Shown: one piece after another, positions 35,347 through 44,600 of the stretch
Layout of the letters: every line of letters starts with the position of its first letter
Numbering within the stretch: position 1 is the stretch's first letter
Assembly: GCF_008084905.1 (NCBI RefSeq)
Contig: NZ_VSFC01000012.1
Coordinates: 1 to 64,000 of the forward strand
Reading direction: 5' to 3'
DNA: 64,000 nt
Source: Xanthomarina maritima
GTDB taxonomy: Bacteria > Bacteroidota > Bacteroidia > Flavobacteriales > Flavobacteriaceae
Program-made: the position numbers and the translations under genes
Notes under the pieces: model-generated
The model's database searches: none
Seen by the model: the letters and a program-made list of their open reading frames with translations, nothing else
What the model was told of the DNA's origin: nothing

Positions 35347-37902
35347 ATGGCAGAAGGAGAAAAACTCATTCCAATAAATATTGAAGATGAAATGAAATCG
35401 GCTTACATTGATTATTCAATGTCAGTCATTGTGTCACGTGCTTTACCAGATGTAAGAGATGGTTTAAAACCCGTTCATAGACGTGTTCTTTATGGAATGC
35501 ATGAATTAGGTGTTAGAGCAACTGGAGCACATAAAAAATCAGCTAGAATCGTTGGAGAAGTTTTAGGAAAGTATCATCCACATGGTGATACGTCGGTTTA
35601 TGATGCTATGGTACGTATGGCTCAAGAATGGAGTTTGCGTTACATGCTTGTAGATGGTCAAGGAAATTTTGGGTCGATAGATGGAGATAGCCCTGCAGCT
35701 ATGCGTTATACAGAAGCACGTATGCGTAAAATATCTGAAGATATGCTTGCAGACATCGACAAAGAAACTGTTGATCATAAATTAAATTTTGATGACACCT
35801 TACAGGAACCTACAGTTTTACCTACAAGAATTCCTGGACTTCTAGTAAATGGTGCTTCTGGTATTGCTGTAGGTATGGCAACTAATATGCCACCACACAA
35901 CTTATCTGAGGTTGTAGATGGAACTATAGCATACATTAACAATAACGATATTGACATTGATGAGTTAATTACTCATGTTAAAGCTCCAGATTTTCCAACA
36001 GGTGGAACAATTTATGGTTATGATGGTGTGAAAGAAGCTTTTCATACTGGTCGAGGACGTATCGTAATGCGTGGAAAAGCGAATATTGAAGAAGTTCAAG
36101 GTCGTGAAAGTATTATTGTAACTGAAATACCTTATCAAGTCAATAAAGCAGATATGATTAAAAAAACTGCTGATTTGGTAAATGAAAAGAAACTTGAAGG
36201 AATTTCTACTATTCGAGATGAGTCAGACAGAAATGGGATGCGAATTGTTTACGTGTTGAAACGTGATGCTATTCCAAATATCGTTTTAAATAAACTTTTT
36301 AAATATACAGCTTTACAATCTTCATTTAGTGTTAATAATATTGCGCTAGTAAATGGAAGACCTCAATTACTTAACTTAAAAGAGTTAATTCATTTTTTTG
36401 TTGAACACAGACATGAAGTAGTAGTTAGAAGAACTACTTATGAATTGCGTAAAGCAGAAGAGCGTGCACATATTTTAGAAGGCTTAATTATAGCTTCAGA
36501 TAATATAGATGAAGTTATAGCTTTAATTCGTTCATCATCTAATGCTGATGAAGCTCGTGAGAAATTAATTGAACGTTTTAAGCTTTCAGAAATTCAAGCA
36601 AAAGCGATTGTAGAAATGCGTTTGCGTCAACTTACAGGTTTAGAACAAGACAAATTACGTTCTGAATATGAAGATTTAATGGTTACTATAGAAGATTTGA
36701 AAGACATTCTTGAAAAAAAAGAACGTCGAATGGAAATTATTAAAACAGAGCTTGAAGAAGTTAAGCATAAATATGGAGACGAGCGTCGTTCTAAAATAGA
36801 ATATGCTGGAGGCGATTTAAGTATTGAAGATATGATTCCAGACGAAAAAGTAGTGATTACAATTTCGCATGCTGGTTATATTAAACGTACATCGCTTACC
36901 GAATATAAAACTCAAAATAGAGGAGGAGTTGGACAAAAAGCGTCAACTACCCGAAACGAAGATTTTCTAGAACATTTATTTGTTGGAACAAATCACCAAT
37001 ACATGTTGTTCTTTACTCAAAAAGGAAAATGTTTCTGGATGCGTGTATACGAAATCCCAGAAGGAAGTAAAACGTCTAAAGGTCGTGCAATCCAAAACTT
37101 AATAAATATTGAGCAAGACGATGCTGTAAAAGCATTTATCTGTACTCAAGACCTTAAAGACGAAGATTACATTAATAACCATTATGTAATTATGGCTACC
37201 AAAAAAGGACAAGTTAAAAAGACATCTTTAGAGCAATATTCTAGACCAAGAACTAATGGAATTAATGCCATTACAATTAAAGAGGATGATATTTTATTGG
37301 AAGCTAAATTAACTACAGGAGAAAGTCAGGTCATGTTAGCATTAAAATCTGGTAAAGCCATTCGATTTGAGGAAGCTAAAACAAGACCAATGGGTAGAAG
37401 TGCATCTGGAGTTAGAGGAATACGCCTAGCTAATGAAAAAACTGATGAAGTTATTGGAATGATTGCTGTAGATGATATGGAAAGTGATATTCTTGTAGTT
37501 TCAGAAAATGGCTATGGAAAACGTTCTAGTTTAGAAGATTACAGAATTACTAATAGGGGAGGAAAAGGTGTAAAAACCATTTCTATTACAGAAAAAACAG
37601 GTAATTTAGTGGCTATAAAGAATGTGACTGATAGTGATGATTTAATGATTATCAATAAATCTGGGATTGCAATTAGAATGGCAGTTGAAGATTTAAGAGT
37701 CATGGGTAGAGCCACACAAGGTGTAAAACTAATTAATTTAAAAGGAAACGATTCAATAGCAGCTGTTGCAAAAGTCATGCATGATGAAGATGAAGTAGAT
37801 GAAAATGGAGATGGTATAATTTCTGAAACTACTGAAATATCTAATCAACATGAAGATGGCACAACTCTTGATAATTCCCAAGAAGAAGAAGAAAATAAAT
37901 AA
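35347..37902 (+). CDS. gyrA: DNA gyrase subunit A
   Basis: An 851-residue type II topoisomerase subunit that introduces negative supercoils with GyrB. The active-site tyrosine is Tyr121 in [10 protein letters not shown]. The quinolone-pocket loop is GDTSVYD (80-86), so the position matching E. coli Ser83 is Thr82 and Asp87 is Asp86. The C-terminal pinwheel has repeated VVS/R..G motifs ([27 protein letters not shown]). The GyrA-box position reads QNRGGVG, a variant of the consensus QRRGGKG. An acidic tail rich in Glu/Asp ends the protein. Its stop is 16 bases before the following TPR gene, so the two are probably co-transcribed. Confidence 0.97.
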   Translation: MAEGEKLIPINIEDEMKSAYIDYSMSVIVSRALPDVRDGLKPVHRRVLYGMHELGVRATGAHKKSARIVGEVLGKYHPHGDTSVYDAMVRMAQEWSLRYMLVDGQGNFGSIDGDSPAAMRYTEARMRKISEDMLADIDKETVDHKLNFDDTLQEPTVLPTRIPGLLVNGASGIAVGMATNMPPHNLSEVVDGTIAYINNNDIDIDELITHVKAPDFPTGGTIYGYDGVKEAFHTGRGRIVMRGKANIEEVQGRESIIVTEIPYQVNKADMIKKTADLVNEKKLEGISTIRDESDRNGMRIVYVLKRDAIPNIVLNKLFKYTALQSSFSVNNIALVNGRPQLLNLKELIHFFVEHRHEVVVRRTTYELRKAEERAHILEGLIIASDNIDEVIALIRSSSNADEAREKLIERFKLSEIQAKAIVEMRLRQLTGLEQDKLRSEYEDLMVTIEDLKDILEKKERRMEIIKTELEEVKHKYGDERRSKIEYAGGDLSIEDMIPDEKVVITISHAGYIKRTSLTEYKTQNRGGVGQKASTTRNEDFLEHLFVGTNHQYMLFFTQKGKCFWMRVYEIPEGSKTSKGRAIQNLINIEQDDAVKAFICTQDLKDEDYINNHYVIMATKKGQVKKTSLEQYSRPRTNGINAITIKEDDILLEAKLTTGESQVMLALKSGKAIRFEEAKTRPMGRSASGVRGIRLANEKTDEVIGMIAVDDMESDILVVSENGYGKRSSLEDYRITNRGGKGVKTISITEKTGNLVAIKNVTDSDDLMIINKSGIAIRMAVEDLRVMGRATQGVKLINLKGNDSIAAVAKVMHDEDEVDENGDGIISETTEISNQHEDGTTLDNSQEEEENK

Positions 37903-37918
37903 TTTAATATTAATAACA

Positions 37919-39166
37919 ATGAAAAAACAATTTATAGTTGCTTTGGCATTTATAGTAACTACACTTTCTTTTGCACAAAAAAAAGAATTAAAAGAAGCTG
38001 AAAAAGCAATTAAAGACAACAACTTTGCTGAAGCAAAAACAATTTTAAACCAAGTAGAACCTATGCTTTCTACTATGGATGATAAATATAAAGCTCAATA
38101 TTATTTTTTAAATGCTGAAGCATTATATGCAAATGGTTCTTCTAATAATGATGATGTAACTAAAGCATTAAAAAGTTTAGGCTTGGTAGAAGGAGATTAT
38201 GTTGAAGAATCTGAACAATTAAAGAATAGTATGATTCAGTCTTTTGTTAAAAAAGGTAATGATGCTTACGAAAGTAAAGATTATAGTGTGTCATCAAAGA
38301 ACTTTGAGAATGCCTATAGAGTTTCACCAAAAGATACTTTATATTTATATTATGCAGCTGTAACTGCTACTGGTGTTCAAGAATTTGACAGAGCTATTGT
38401 GCTTTATGAAGAATTGGAAGAGTTAAACTATACTGGAATTGAAACAGAATATACAGCTATAGATAAAGAGACAAACGAAATAGAAGTATTTCAAAGTAAA
38501 AACATTAGAGATATTTCTGTAAAAGGAGGAACGCATATTAAACCTAGTCAACGTAATACTGAGTCTAAACAAGGTGAGATAATTAAAAACATGGCATTGA
38601 TTTATACAAGTAAAGGGCAAAATGAAAAAGCTCTTGCAGCCATGGCTAAAGCTAGACAAGCAAATCCAGACGATTTAAATTTATTAATTTCTGAAGCAAA
38701 TTTATATTTCCAATTAGGAAATAAAGCTAAGTTTAAAGAACTATTACAAGAGGCTACACAAAAAGATCCAAATAATGCTGAATTACAATTTAATTTAGGA
38801 GTTATGTCTCAAGAATCTGGAGATATAGAGTCTGCTAAAAAATATTATAATAAAGCAATTGAATTAGATCCATCTTATACCAATGCTCAAATTAATATGG
38901 CTGCAATGATTTTAGATCAAGAAAAAGATTTAATTGAAGAAATGAATAGCCTTGGTAGTTCTTCTGCTGATAATAAGCGTTACGATGAATTAAAATTACA
39001 ACGTACTGAGATCTACAAAAGTGCCATTCCATATTTGGAAGCAGTTTTAAAAACAGATCCAAATAATATAGATGCTGCAAAAACACTTATGAATATTTAT
39101 AGTGCTACTGGGAATACAGATAAGTTTAAAGCAATGAAAGCTAAAGTAGAGTCTTTAGAAGGATAA
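37919..39166 (+). CDS. Exported tetratricopeptide-repeat protein
   Basis: A 415-residue protein. The start is the ATG at 37919, giving a signal peptide MKKQFIVALAFIVTTLSFAQ; an upstream ATG at 37850 would fuse it to unrelated residues inside gyrA. TPR helices are visible throughout, for example NNFAEAKTILNQVEP (about 35-50), AELQFNLGVMSQESGDIESAKKYYNKAIELDP (near 300) and a final repeat around ILKTDPNNIDAAKTLMNIY. Such repeats are protein-binding scaffolds. The gyrA neighbour is conserved in flavobacteria, but no role follows from it. A strong terminator lies 19 bases downstream. Confidence 0.85.
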   Translation: MKKQFIVALAFIVTTLSFAQKKELKEAEKAIKDNNFAEAKTILNQVEPMLSTMDDKYKAQYYFLNAEALYANGSSNNDDVTKALKSLGLVEGDYVEESEQLKNSMIQSFVKKGNDAYESKDYSVSSKNFENAYRVSPKDTLYLYYAAVTATGVQEFDRAIVLYEELEELNYTGIETEYTAIDKETNEIEVFQSKNIRDISVKGGTHIKPSQRNTESKQGEIIKNMALIYTSKGQNEKALAAMAKARQANPDDLNLLISEANLYFQLGNKAKFKELLQEATQKDPNNAELQFNLGVMSQESGDIESAKKYYNKAIELDPSYTNAQINMAAMILDQEKDLIEEMNSLGSSSADNKRYDELKLQRTEIYKSAIPYLEAVLKTDPNNIDAAKTLMNIYSATGNTDKFKAMKAKVESLEG

Positions 39167-39184
39167 GTACTCTTTAATTACTAT

Positions 39185-39216
39185 AAAAAAAGCCGCTTTT
39201 TTATGCGGCTTTTTTT
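39185..39216. terminator. Bidirectional intrinsic terminator
   Basis: A 12-bp stem (AAAAAAAGCCGC at 39185-39196 with GCGGCTTTTTTT at 39205-39216) between the convergent TPR and NlpC/P60 genes. It overlaps the NlpC/P60 stop by two bases. Confidence 0.88.
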
Positions 39217-39964
39217 ATATCACTTTTTTAATAACTCTTAATTTATGTGTGTGCATGCGTTTTTCATGGTTGTAAATTCCAGAATGATCTAATCGGTCAA
39301 TTCTTACTTTACCATGAGCATGAATAATATAGTTGTCTTTCATTATAATCCCAACATGAACGATACGTCCTTCATCATTATCAAAAAAGGCCAAATCACC
39401 AGGCTCACTTTCTTCAATAAAACTTAAAGGTTCTCCTTGAGTAGCTTGTTGCGAAGCATCTCTTAAAAGTATATAGCCATTAAGTTTATAAACCATTTGT
39501 GTAAAACCGGAACAATCAATCCCAAAAGGCGTTTTTCCTCCCCAAAGATATGGCGCATTTAAATAAAGAAATGCTGTTTCAATTAATTGTGTCTTCGACT
39601 TTCTCTCATTAATTATATTACCATCATGAGTGTGATTTAGAATTGAAAGACCGTTTAATGATGAACCTAAAGGAATAGCATATAATTGCTTGTCTATATC
39701 TTCTACAAATTCAACTAAATCAGTTGAGAGAATAGGTTTTTCAAGATGAATTGTTCTATATTGTTCTTCAGAAATTTTAAAATATTGTTTGTTGTCTATC
39801 CAACCTTCATATTTATCAAATCCAAGACGAATTTTGCTCCAAGACTTACGCTGTTCAAGAACTTTAAAATAATCACCATACAATACTTGCGAAACTAATT
39901 CGCTAGTATCTGTAGGTTCTAGTCTTAAAGGAACAATGCTTAAATTACAAATTCCGTATTGCAT
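39215..39964 (-). CDS. C40 family peptidase, SH3 plus NlpC/P60
   Basis: A 249-residue cell-wall hydrolase of the NlpC/P60 (C40) type with no obvious signal peptide. The N-terminal SH3-like domain (about 1-65) has SELVSQVLYGDYFKVLEQ and KYEGWIDNKQY. The catalytic domain starts near 120: LYLNAPYLWGGKTPFGIDCSGF with Cys151 in DCSGF, then HVGIIMKDNYIIHAHGKV with His203 and His215/His217. It is expected to cut D-Glu-mDAP-type peptide cross-links. The lack of a signal is common in the flavobacterial members. It ends just before the TPR gene's terminator. Confidence 0.9.
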   Translation of the reverse strand: MQYGICNLSIVPLRLEPTDTSELVSQVLYGDYFKVLEQRKSWSKIRLGFDKYEGWIDNKQYFKISEEQYRTIHLEKPILSTDLVEFVEDIDKQLYAIPLGSSLNGLSILNHTHDGNIINERKSKTQLIETAFLYLNAPYLWGGKTPFGIDCSGFTQMVYKLNGYILLRDASQQATQGEPLSFIEESEPGDLAFFDNDEGRIVHVGIIMKDNYIIHAHGKVRIDRLDHSGIYNHEKRMHTHKLRVIKKVI

Positions 39965-39982
39965 TAATAATTAATATCAGGA

Positions 39983-41161
39983 TTAGTTTCTTTTAATAAC
40001 AACTGCAGATGCCCCACCACCACCATTACAAATAGCAGCTGCACCAATTTTTGCATTGTTTTGTTCTAAAACGCTTAATAAGGTAATTAAAATTCTAACA
40101 CCAGAACACCCAAGTGGATGACCTAAAGAAACTGCACCACCATTTACGTTTACATTGTTATCGTTAAGTTCTAATATTTTCATATTAGCTAAACCAACTA
40201 CTGAAAAAGCTTCATTAAATTCGAAAAAATCTACGTCGTTTATAGAAATTCCAGCTTTATCTAAAGCTTTTGGTAATGCTTTAGCAGGAGCTGTAGTAAA
40301 CCATTCTGGTTCTTGAGCAGCATCTGCATAACCTGTTATGGTTGCTAATGGTTTTAATCCTAATTCTAATGCTTTATCTTTACTCATTAACACCATTGCT
40401 CCAGCTCCATCATTAATTGTAGAAGCATTAGCAGCAGTTACAGTTCCTTCTTTTGTAAAAGCAGGACGTAAAGCAGGAATTTTTTCTATTTTAACATTTG
40501 TAAATTCTTCGTCTTTAGAAACAATTATGGCATCACCTCTTCTTTGTGGAACTTCAACAGGAACAACTTCATTATCAAATTTACCTGCTTCCCAAGCAGC
40601 AGCAGAACGCTTATATGACTGTATAGCAAATGCATCTTGATCTTCTCGAGAAAATTTATATTCTGTAGCACAAGCATCAGCGCAAACTCCCATAGCATTA
40701 TTATCGTAGGCATCAACTAAACCGTCCTTTTGCATTCCGTCTTCTAGAGTAGCAGGTCCGAATTTCGTTCCTGTTCTTGCATGATAATAATGAGGAATTA
40801 AACTCATATTTTCCATACCTCCAGCTACAATAATATCAGCATCACCTAGAGCAATAGATTGAGCAGCTTGCATAACACTTTTCATTCCTGAAGCACACAC
40901 TTTATTGACAGTAGTACATGGAACCGTATTTGGGATACCAGCATAAATAGCTGCTTGTCTTGCAGGTGCTTGTCCAGTACCAGCTTGAACAACATTTCCC
41001 ATAATAACCTCTTGAACTAAGTTTGGTTTTAAGTTAATCTTGTCTAATGCTCCTTTAATTGCTATGGCACCTAATCTTGGGGCAGGAATTGTTGATAAAG
41101 CTCCTAAAAAACTACCAATTGGTGTTCTTGCTGCAGATACTATAACTACTTCTTTACTCAT
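39983..41161 (-). CDS. Acetyl-CoA C-acyltransferase (thiolase)
   Basis: A 392-residue thiolase of the AtoB/FadA group. The N-terminal catalytic Cys89 sits in VNKVCASGMKS, and the C-terminal motifs NEAFSVVGL, NGGAVSLGHPLGCSGVRI and ICNGGGGASA carry the His, Cys and oxyanion residues. It condenses or cleaves acyl-CoA, in acetoacetyl-CoA formation or fatty-acid breakdown. Length is typical. It is 18 bases upstream of the NlpC/P60 gene on the same strand. A CAAAATTA at 41189-41196 (minus-strand TAATTTTG) is the probable -7 promoter box. Confidence 0.95.
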   Translation of the reverse strand: MSKEVVIVSAARTPIGSFLGALSTIPAPRLGAIAIKGALDKINLKPNLVQEVIMGNVVQAGTGQAPARQAAIYAGIPNTVPCTTVNKVCASGMKSVMQAAQSIALGDADIIVAGGMENMSLIPHYYHARTGTKFGPATLEDGMQKDGLVDAYDNNAMGVCADACATEYKFSREDQDAFAIQSYKRSAAAWEAGKFDNEVVPVEVPQRRGDAIIVSKDEEFTNVKIEKIPALRPAFTKEGTVTAANASTINDGAGAMVLMSKDKALELGLKPLATITGYADAAQEPEWFTTAPAKALPKALDKAGISINDVDFFEFNEAFSVVGLANMKILELNDNNVNVNGGAVSLGHPLGCSGVRILITLLSVLEQNNAKIGAAAICNGGGGASAVVIKRN

Positions 41162-41188
41162 TTTAAGTGTGTTTAATTTTTATTGGTG

Positions 41189-41196
41189 CAAAATTA
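41189..41196 (-). promoter_or_regulatory. Probable -7 promoter box for the thiolase gene
   Basis: On the minus strand this reads TAATTTTG (TAnnTTTG), 27 bases before the ATG at 41161. No good -33 TTG at 17-23 bases. Confidence 0.45.
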
Positions 41197-41289
41197 ATCA
41201 ATTTTTAATAGAATCTAGAATGTTTACATTATTATAAGTCGTCTATTTCGGTGATATTTTTATTACATTTGAATTACTTAATATTATCA

Positions 41290-43338
41290 ATGAAAGACTT
41301 TATTAATTTTCTTTATAAAAACCATTCCTTAGCTTATAAATTAATACTTTTTATAAGTACTACATTTTTAATAGTCTATTTGTTTCCTAAAAGTGGAAAG
41401 TTTAAATATAATTTTGAAAAAGGAAAACCTTGGCAGTCAGAAAATTTATATGCTCCTTTCGATTTTGCAATAAAAAAAACAGATGAAGAAATTCAATCTG
41501 AAAAAAAAGAAATTAAAGATAATGCGATACTTTATTTTAATTTAGAACCTAAAATAAAAGATCAAGTAATTGCTGATTATAATTCTGAATTTAAACTAGA
41601 ATTACCAGATTCATTAGTAAAAAAAGATAAAGAAAAGTTATTTGCTCTTGGATTAAATATTATAGATCACATTTATAATTATGGTGTTTTAAGTGAAGAT
41701 TTCGACTTTTCGAATGATCGGAAGGTAGTACTTTTAGAAGGAAGAACAGAAAAGCAAACAATTAAATTTTCAGATTTAATTAAACAAGGAGAAATAAAAA
41801 ATAAAATCAATAATACATTAAATAATGAAAATTTAAGTCAGTATTCAACCCCATATATTTCTTTATTTTTCGATATAGTTGAACCTAATTTAGAGTATGA
41901 TAAAGGGATTACTGAAAAAGCTTTGCAGAGTGATTTAGATAAAGTTGCTTATACAAGAGGAAGCGTAGAAAGAGAAACTTTAATCATCTCAAAAGGAGAA
42001 GTGGTTGAAGGGAGTAAATATCAAATTCTTAAATCTTTAGAGTCTGAATATGAATCTCAAGTTTGGACTAAATCTAATTACAATTGGATTCTTTTTGCAT
42101 ACACTTTATTGGTTTCTTTAGCTTTATTGATGCTACTGTTATTTTTAAGAAAATATAGGTTTGATATTTTTGAAAACAATACAAAAGTTACCTTTATCTT
42201 TTTTAATGTATTCTTAATGGTTTTAATAACAACTTTGGTTGTTAATTATAATTCTCAATATATTTATGTAGTACCTATTTGTATACTACCCTTAGTTTTA
42301 AAAGCATTTTTTGATGCTAGGTTAGGGATGTTTACTCATGTTATAACTGTTTTATTACTAGGCTCAATAGTTTCAAATAGTTATGAATATATGTTTCTTC
42401 AAATAATTGCAGGAATTGTGACTATACTAACAGTTTCTGAGCTATATAAAAGAGCAAATTTGTTTATTTCAGTAGGGCAAATAACACTAATTTATATAAT
42501 AGCATATTTTGCTTTTTTTGTAATTCATGAAGGAAGTGTTGAAACATTAAAATGGGAAACTTTCGGTATGTTTGTATTATGTGGATTAGCTACTTTATTT
42601 GTGCAACCACTTATATATGCTTATGAAAAATTGTTTGGTTTGGTATCAGATGTATCTTTACTTGAATTATCGGATACTAACACAAAACTTTTAAAAGAAC
42701 TTTCAAATAAAGCCCCAGGAACTTTTCATCATTCATTAAACGTTGCTAATTTAGCTGAAGCTTCAGCAAACGAAATAGGGGCAAATGCCATGTTAGTTAG
42801 AGTAGGAGCATTATACCATGACATAGGTAAAATGATGAATCCGACTTATTTTACAGAAAATCAATCTACTGGAATAAATCCACATGATGAATTGTCTTCA
42901 AAAGAAAGTGCAAAAATTATAATTGATCATGTAATTAATGGTATTGAAATAGCTAAAAAAAACAACCTTCCAGATAGAGTTATAGATTTTATTAGAACTC
43001 ATCATGGTACAAGTACAGTTTACTATTTTTATAAAAAAGAGAAAGATTTTGACAGCACTGTTGATAAAAATTTATTTACTTATCCTGGGCCAAAACCATT
43101 TAGTAAGGAAACAGCTATTCTAATGATGTGCGATAGTGTTGAAGCAGCATCAAAAAGTTTGAAAGAGCCAACTTCTATTAAGATAGATAATTTTGTTGAA
43201 AATATTATAAATAAGCAAATGGTTGACGAACAATTTTTAAATGCCAACATTACTTTTAAAGAAATTCAGTCTATAAAAAAAGTACTAAAGCACAAGCTAG
43301 CAAACATTTATCATTTACGTATTGAATATCCTGAATAA
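41290..43338 (+). CDS. pgpH: 7TM-HD phosphodiesterase (PgpH-like, cyclic-di-AMP)
   Basis: A 682-residue membrane protein of the 7TMR-HDED plus HD family. The start is the ATG at 41290 (MKDFINFLYKNHSLAYKLIL), not the ATG at 41251. The first TM (about 17-37) is followed by an extracytoplasmic domain to about 265, then seven TMs (about 270-480). A cytosolic HD domain follows, with FHHSLNVANLAEA, LYHDIGKMMNP and FIRTHHGTSTVYYFY. In Listeria and Bacteroidetes, PgpH degrades c-di-AMP, a regulator of osmotic balance. It lies between thiolase and the tRNA cluster, with no operon partner. Confidence 0.9.
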   Translation: MKDFINFLYKNHSLAYKLILFISTTFLIVYLFPKSGKFKYNFEKGKPWQSENLYAPFDFAIKKTDEEIQSEKKEIKDNAILYFNLEPKIKDQVIADYNSEFKLELPDSLVKKDKEKLFALGLNIIDHIYNYGVLSEDFDFSNDRKVVLLEGRTEKQTIKFSDLIKQGEIKNKINNTLNNENLSQYSTPYISLFFDIVEPNLEYDKGITEKALQSDLDKVAYTRGSVERETLIISKGEVVEGSKYQILKSLESEYESQVWTKSNYNWILFAYTLLVSLALLMLLLFLRKYRFDIFENNTKVTFIFFNVFLMVLITTLVVNYNSQYIYVVPICILPLVLKAFFDARLGMFTHVITVLLLGSIVSNSYEYMFLQIIAGIVTILTVSELYKRANLFISVGQITLIYIIAYFAFFVIHEGSVETLKWETFGMFVLCGLATLFVQPLIYAYEKLFGLVSDVSLLELSDTNTKLLKELSNKAPGTFHHSLNVANLAEASANEIGANAMLVRVGALYHDIGKMMNPTYFTENQSTGINPHDELSSKESAKIIIDHVINGIEIAKKNNLPDRVIDFIRTHHGTSTVYYFYKKEKDFDSTVDKNLFTYPGPKPFSKETAILMMCDSVEAASKSLKEPTSIKIDNFVENIINKQMVDEQFLNANITFKEIQSIKKVLKHKLANIYHLRIEYPE

Positions 43339-43364
43339 ATATTATAAAAAATTAAAAAAAATAG

Positions 43365-43395
43365 TTGCGTTCTTAAAGATGATACATTACATTTG
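43365..43395 (+). promoter_or_regulatory. Bacteroidetes promoter of the tRNA cluster
   Basis: A -33 TTG at 43365-43367 and a -7 TACATTTG at 43388-43395 are spaced by 20 bases, a near-perfect TTG-N(17-23)-TAnnTTTG promoter, 37 bases before the first tRNA. Confidence 0.85.
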
Positions 43396-43432
43396 CATCC
43401 GCAATTTTATTGCTAAAGTTCATTAAATTATT

Positions 43433-43516
43433 GGAGAGGTGCCAGAGTGGTAATGGAGCAGATTGCTAATCTGTCGACGCGTAAGTGTCGCCAGGGTTCG
43501 AATCCCTGTCTCTCCG
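43433..43516 (+). tRNA. tRNA-Ser (anticodon GCU)
   Basis: An 84-base class II tRNA. The acceptor GGAGAGG at 43433-43439 pairs with TCTCTCC at 43509-43515, with one G-U closing pair. The anticodon loop TTGCTAA has GCU at 43465-43467. The long variable arm (about 43474-43492) and T-arm GGTTCGAATCC are present. No encoded CCA is seen. Confidence 0.96.
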
Positions 43517-43548
43517 CAATTTTTTTGATAATAATTTAGATAACTATT

Positions 43549-43623
43549 CGGGGTGTAGCGTAGCCCGGTTATCGCGCCGCGTTTGGGACGCGGAGGTCGC
43601 AGGTTCGAATCCTGCCACCCCGA
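43549..43623 (+). tRNA. tRNA-Pro (anticodon UGG)
   Basis: A 75-base tRNA. The acceptor CGGGGTG (43549-43555) pairs with CACCCCG (43616-43622), and the anticodon loop TTTGGGA at 43582-43588 has UGG at 43584-43586. The T-arm AGGTTCGAATCCT is intact. The C at position 1 is the usual tRNA-Pro feature. Confidence 0.96.
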
Positions 43624-43641
43624 CTAATTTTTAAGAGTTAC

Positions 43642-43715
43642 GGGCTCGTAGCTCAGCTGGATAGAGCACCTCCCTTCTAAGGAGGCGGTCATAGGTTCGA
43701 ATCCTATCGGGCTCA
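43642..43715 (+). tRNA. tRNA-Arg (anticodon UCU)
   Basis: A 74-base tRNA. The acceptor GGGCTCG (43642-43648) pairs with CGGGCTC (43708-43714) through two G-U pairs. The anticodon loop CTTCTAA at 43674-43680 has UCU at 43676-43678. D-arm GCTCAGCTGGATAGAGC and T-arm GGTTCGAATCC are intact. Confidence 0.96.
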
Positions 43716-43716
43716 C

Positions 43717-43748
43717 AAAAAGCTTCACTAGTAATAGTGAGGCTTTTT
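43717..43748 (+). terminator. Intrinsic terminator of the tRNA cluster
   Basis: A 14-bp stem with one T-G wobble (AAAAAGCTTCACTA at 43717-43730 with TAGTGAGGCTTTTT at 43735-43748), a 4-base loop and a T-run. It starts 2 bases after the tRNA-Arg. Confidence 0.85.
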
Positions 43749-43847
43749 TGTTTTTATTGATTATTTAAAACTAATATTGAAAAGTATAGTATATTATACT
43801 ATTAGTTTCTAAAAGAAGTTAGGAAATAACATAGAAATGCTATAAAT

Positions 43848-44348
43848 TTAATAAATACATTGCAAAACTTTCTGAAGACTATCTTTATTGGAATTTGAAA
43901 TATTAAAATCAACATAACCTTTTGTTGTTTCTACTCTAGCCATCTTAAATTTACCAAATTTTAATACATTGTAGAACTCTTCACTTAACTTAAAAAGATT
44001 AGTAACATACCATCCACTATTATAATATAAATTATTGTAATCACTAGAAATGCTTTTTTCAAAAGGCAAAGTAATTACTTCCTCATTATCTGATAATAGC
44101 ATTAAATTATCTTTTTCAGCTAAAATAAAGCTATCTTTCATAACTATCCAGACTTTTAAAAATCTTTGATTATCAACTTTAACGCCTTGTACTCTTATTA
44201 CATTTATTCTATAATCAACAAATGCAAAAACTTCATGTTTTGTTTTAATTATGTGTTTCTTAGTAAAGGGGTCTATTTCATCCTTTTCATATTTACATTG
44301 ACTATAGTTAGATAAACTTATTAAACTGATAAGTATAATTCTAATCAT
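43848..44348 (-). CDS. Small exported protein of unknown function
   Basis: A 166-residue protein with a signal peptide (MIRIILISLISLSNYSQ). The mature part begins CKYEKDEIDPFTKKHIIKTKHEVF. That D-E-I/V-D-x-F-T-x-K-x-x-x-x-T-K pattern recurs in small Bacteroidetes envelope proteins I recall only by shape. The rest shows a beta-rich fold: RFLKVWIVMKDSFILA, LMLLSDNEEVITLPF and VDFNISNSNKDSLQKVL. No domain or function can be named. It lies alone between the tRNA cluster and a small Lys-rich ORF, opposite in strand to both. Confidence 0.65.
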   Translation of the reverse strand: MIRIILISLISLSNYSQCKYEKDEIDPFTKKHIIKTKHEVFAFVDYRINVIRVQGVKVDNQRFLKVWIVMKDSFILAEKDNLMLLSDNEEVITLPFEKSISSDYNNLYYNSGWYVTNLFKLSEEFYNVLKFGKFKMARVETTKGYVDFNISNSNKDSLQKVLQCIY

Positions 44349-44445
44349 AATTCGTTAGTTTTTTTTCCATTAGCTAGAAATAAAGATAATATAACTTTTT
44401 GTTTTTAATTTGTATTTTTAATTAATAAAGATATACACTTTGATA

Positions 44446-44595
44446 ATGGCAAAAACTGGTAGAGAAAAAAACACTAAAAACAAAGCCAAGCATTCTAAAT
44501 TAATGAATAGAAAAAAGAATAAGCTTAAGGAAGAAGTAACGAAACGTAAAGAGCGTTTAAAAGAAATAATCCAGAATGCTAATAAGAATGAATAG
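44446..44595 (+). CDS. Small Lys/Arg-rich protein of 49 residues
   Basis: ATG at 44446 to TAG at 44593-44595. The 49-residue product begins MAKTGREKNTKNKAKHSK, then LMNRKKNKLKEE and VTKRKERLKEIIQNANK, ending in Asn-Glu. It is short and highly basic, predicted helical in the second half. The AT-rich region just upstream (ACTTTGATA) gives only a partial TAnnTTTG match. It is flanked by opposite-strand genes, so it has its own promoter. I recognise short basic proteins of this kind in flavobacterial genomes but not a named function; a ribosome- or nucleic-acid-binding role is only suggested by the charge. Confidence 0.65.
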   Translation: MAKTGREKNTKNKAKHSKLMNRKKNKLKEEVTKRKERLKEIIQNANKNE

Positions 44596-44600
44596 AAACA

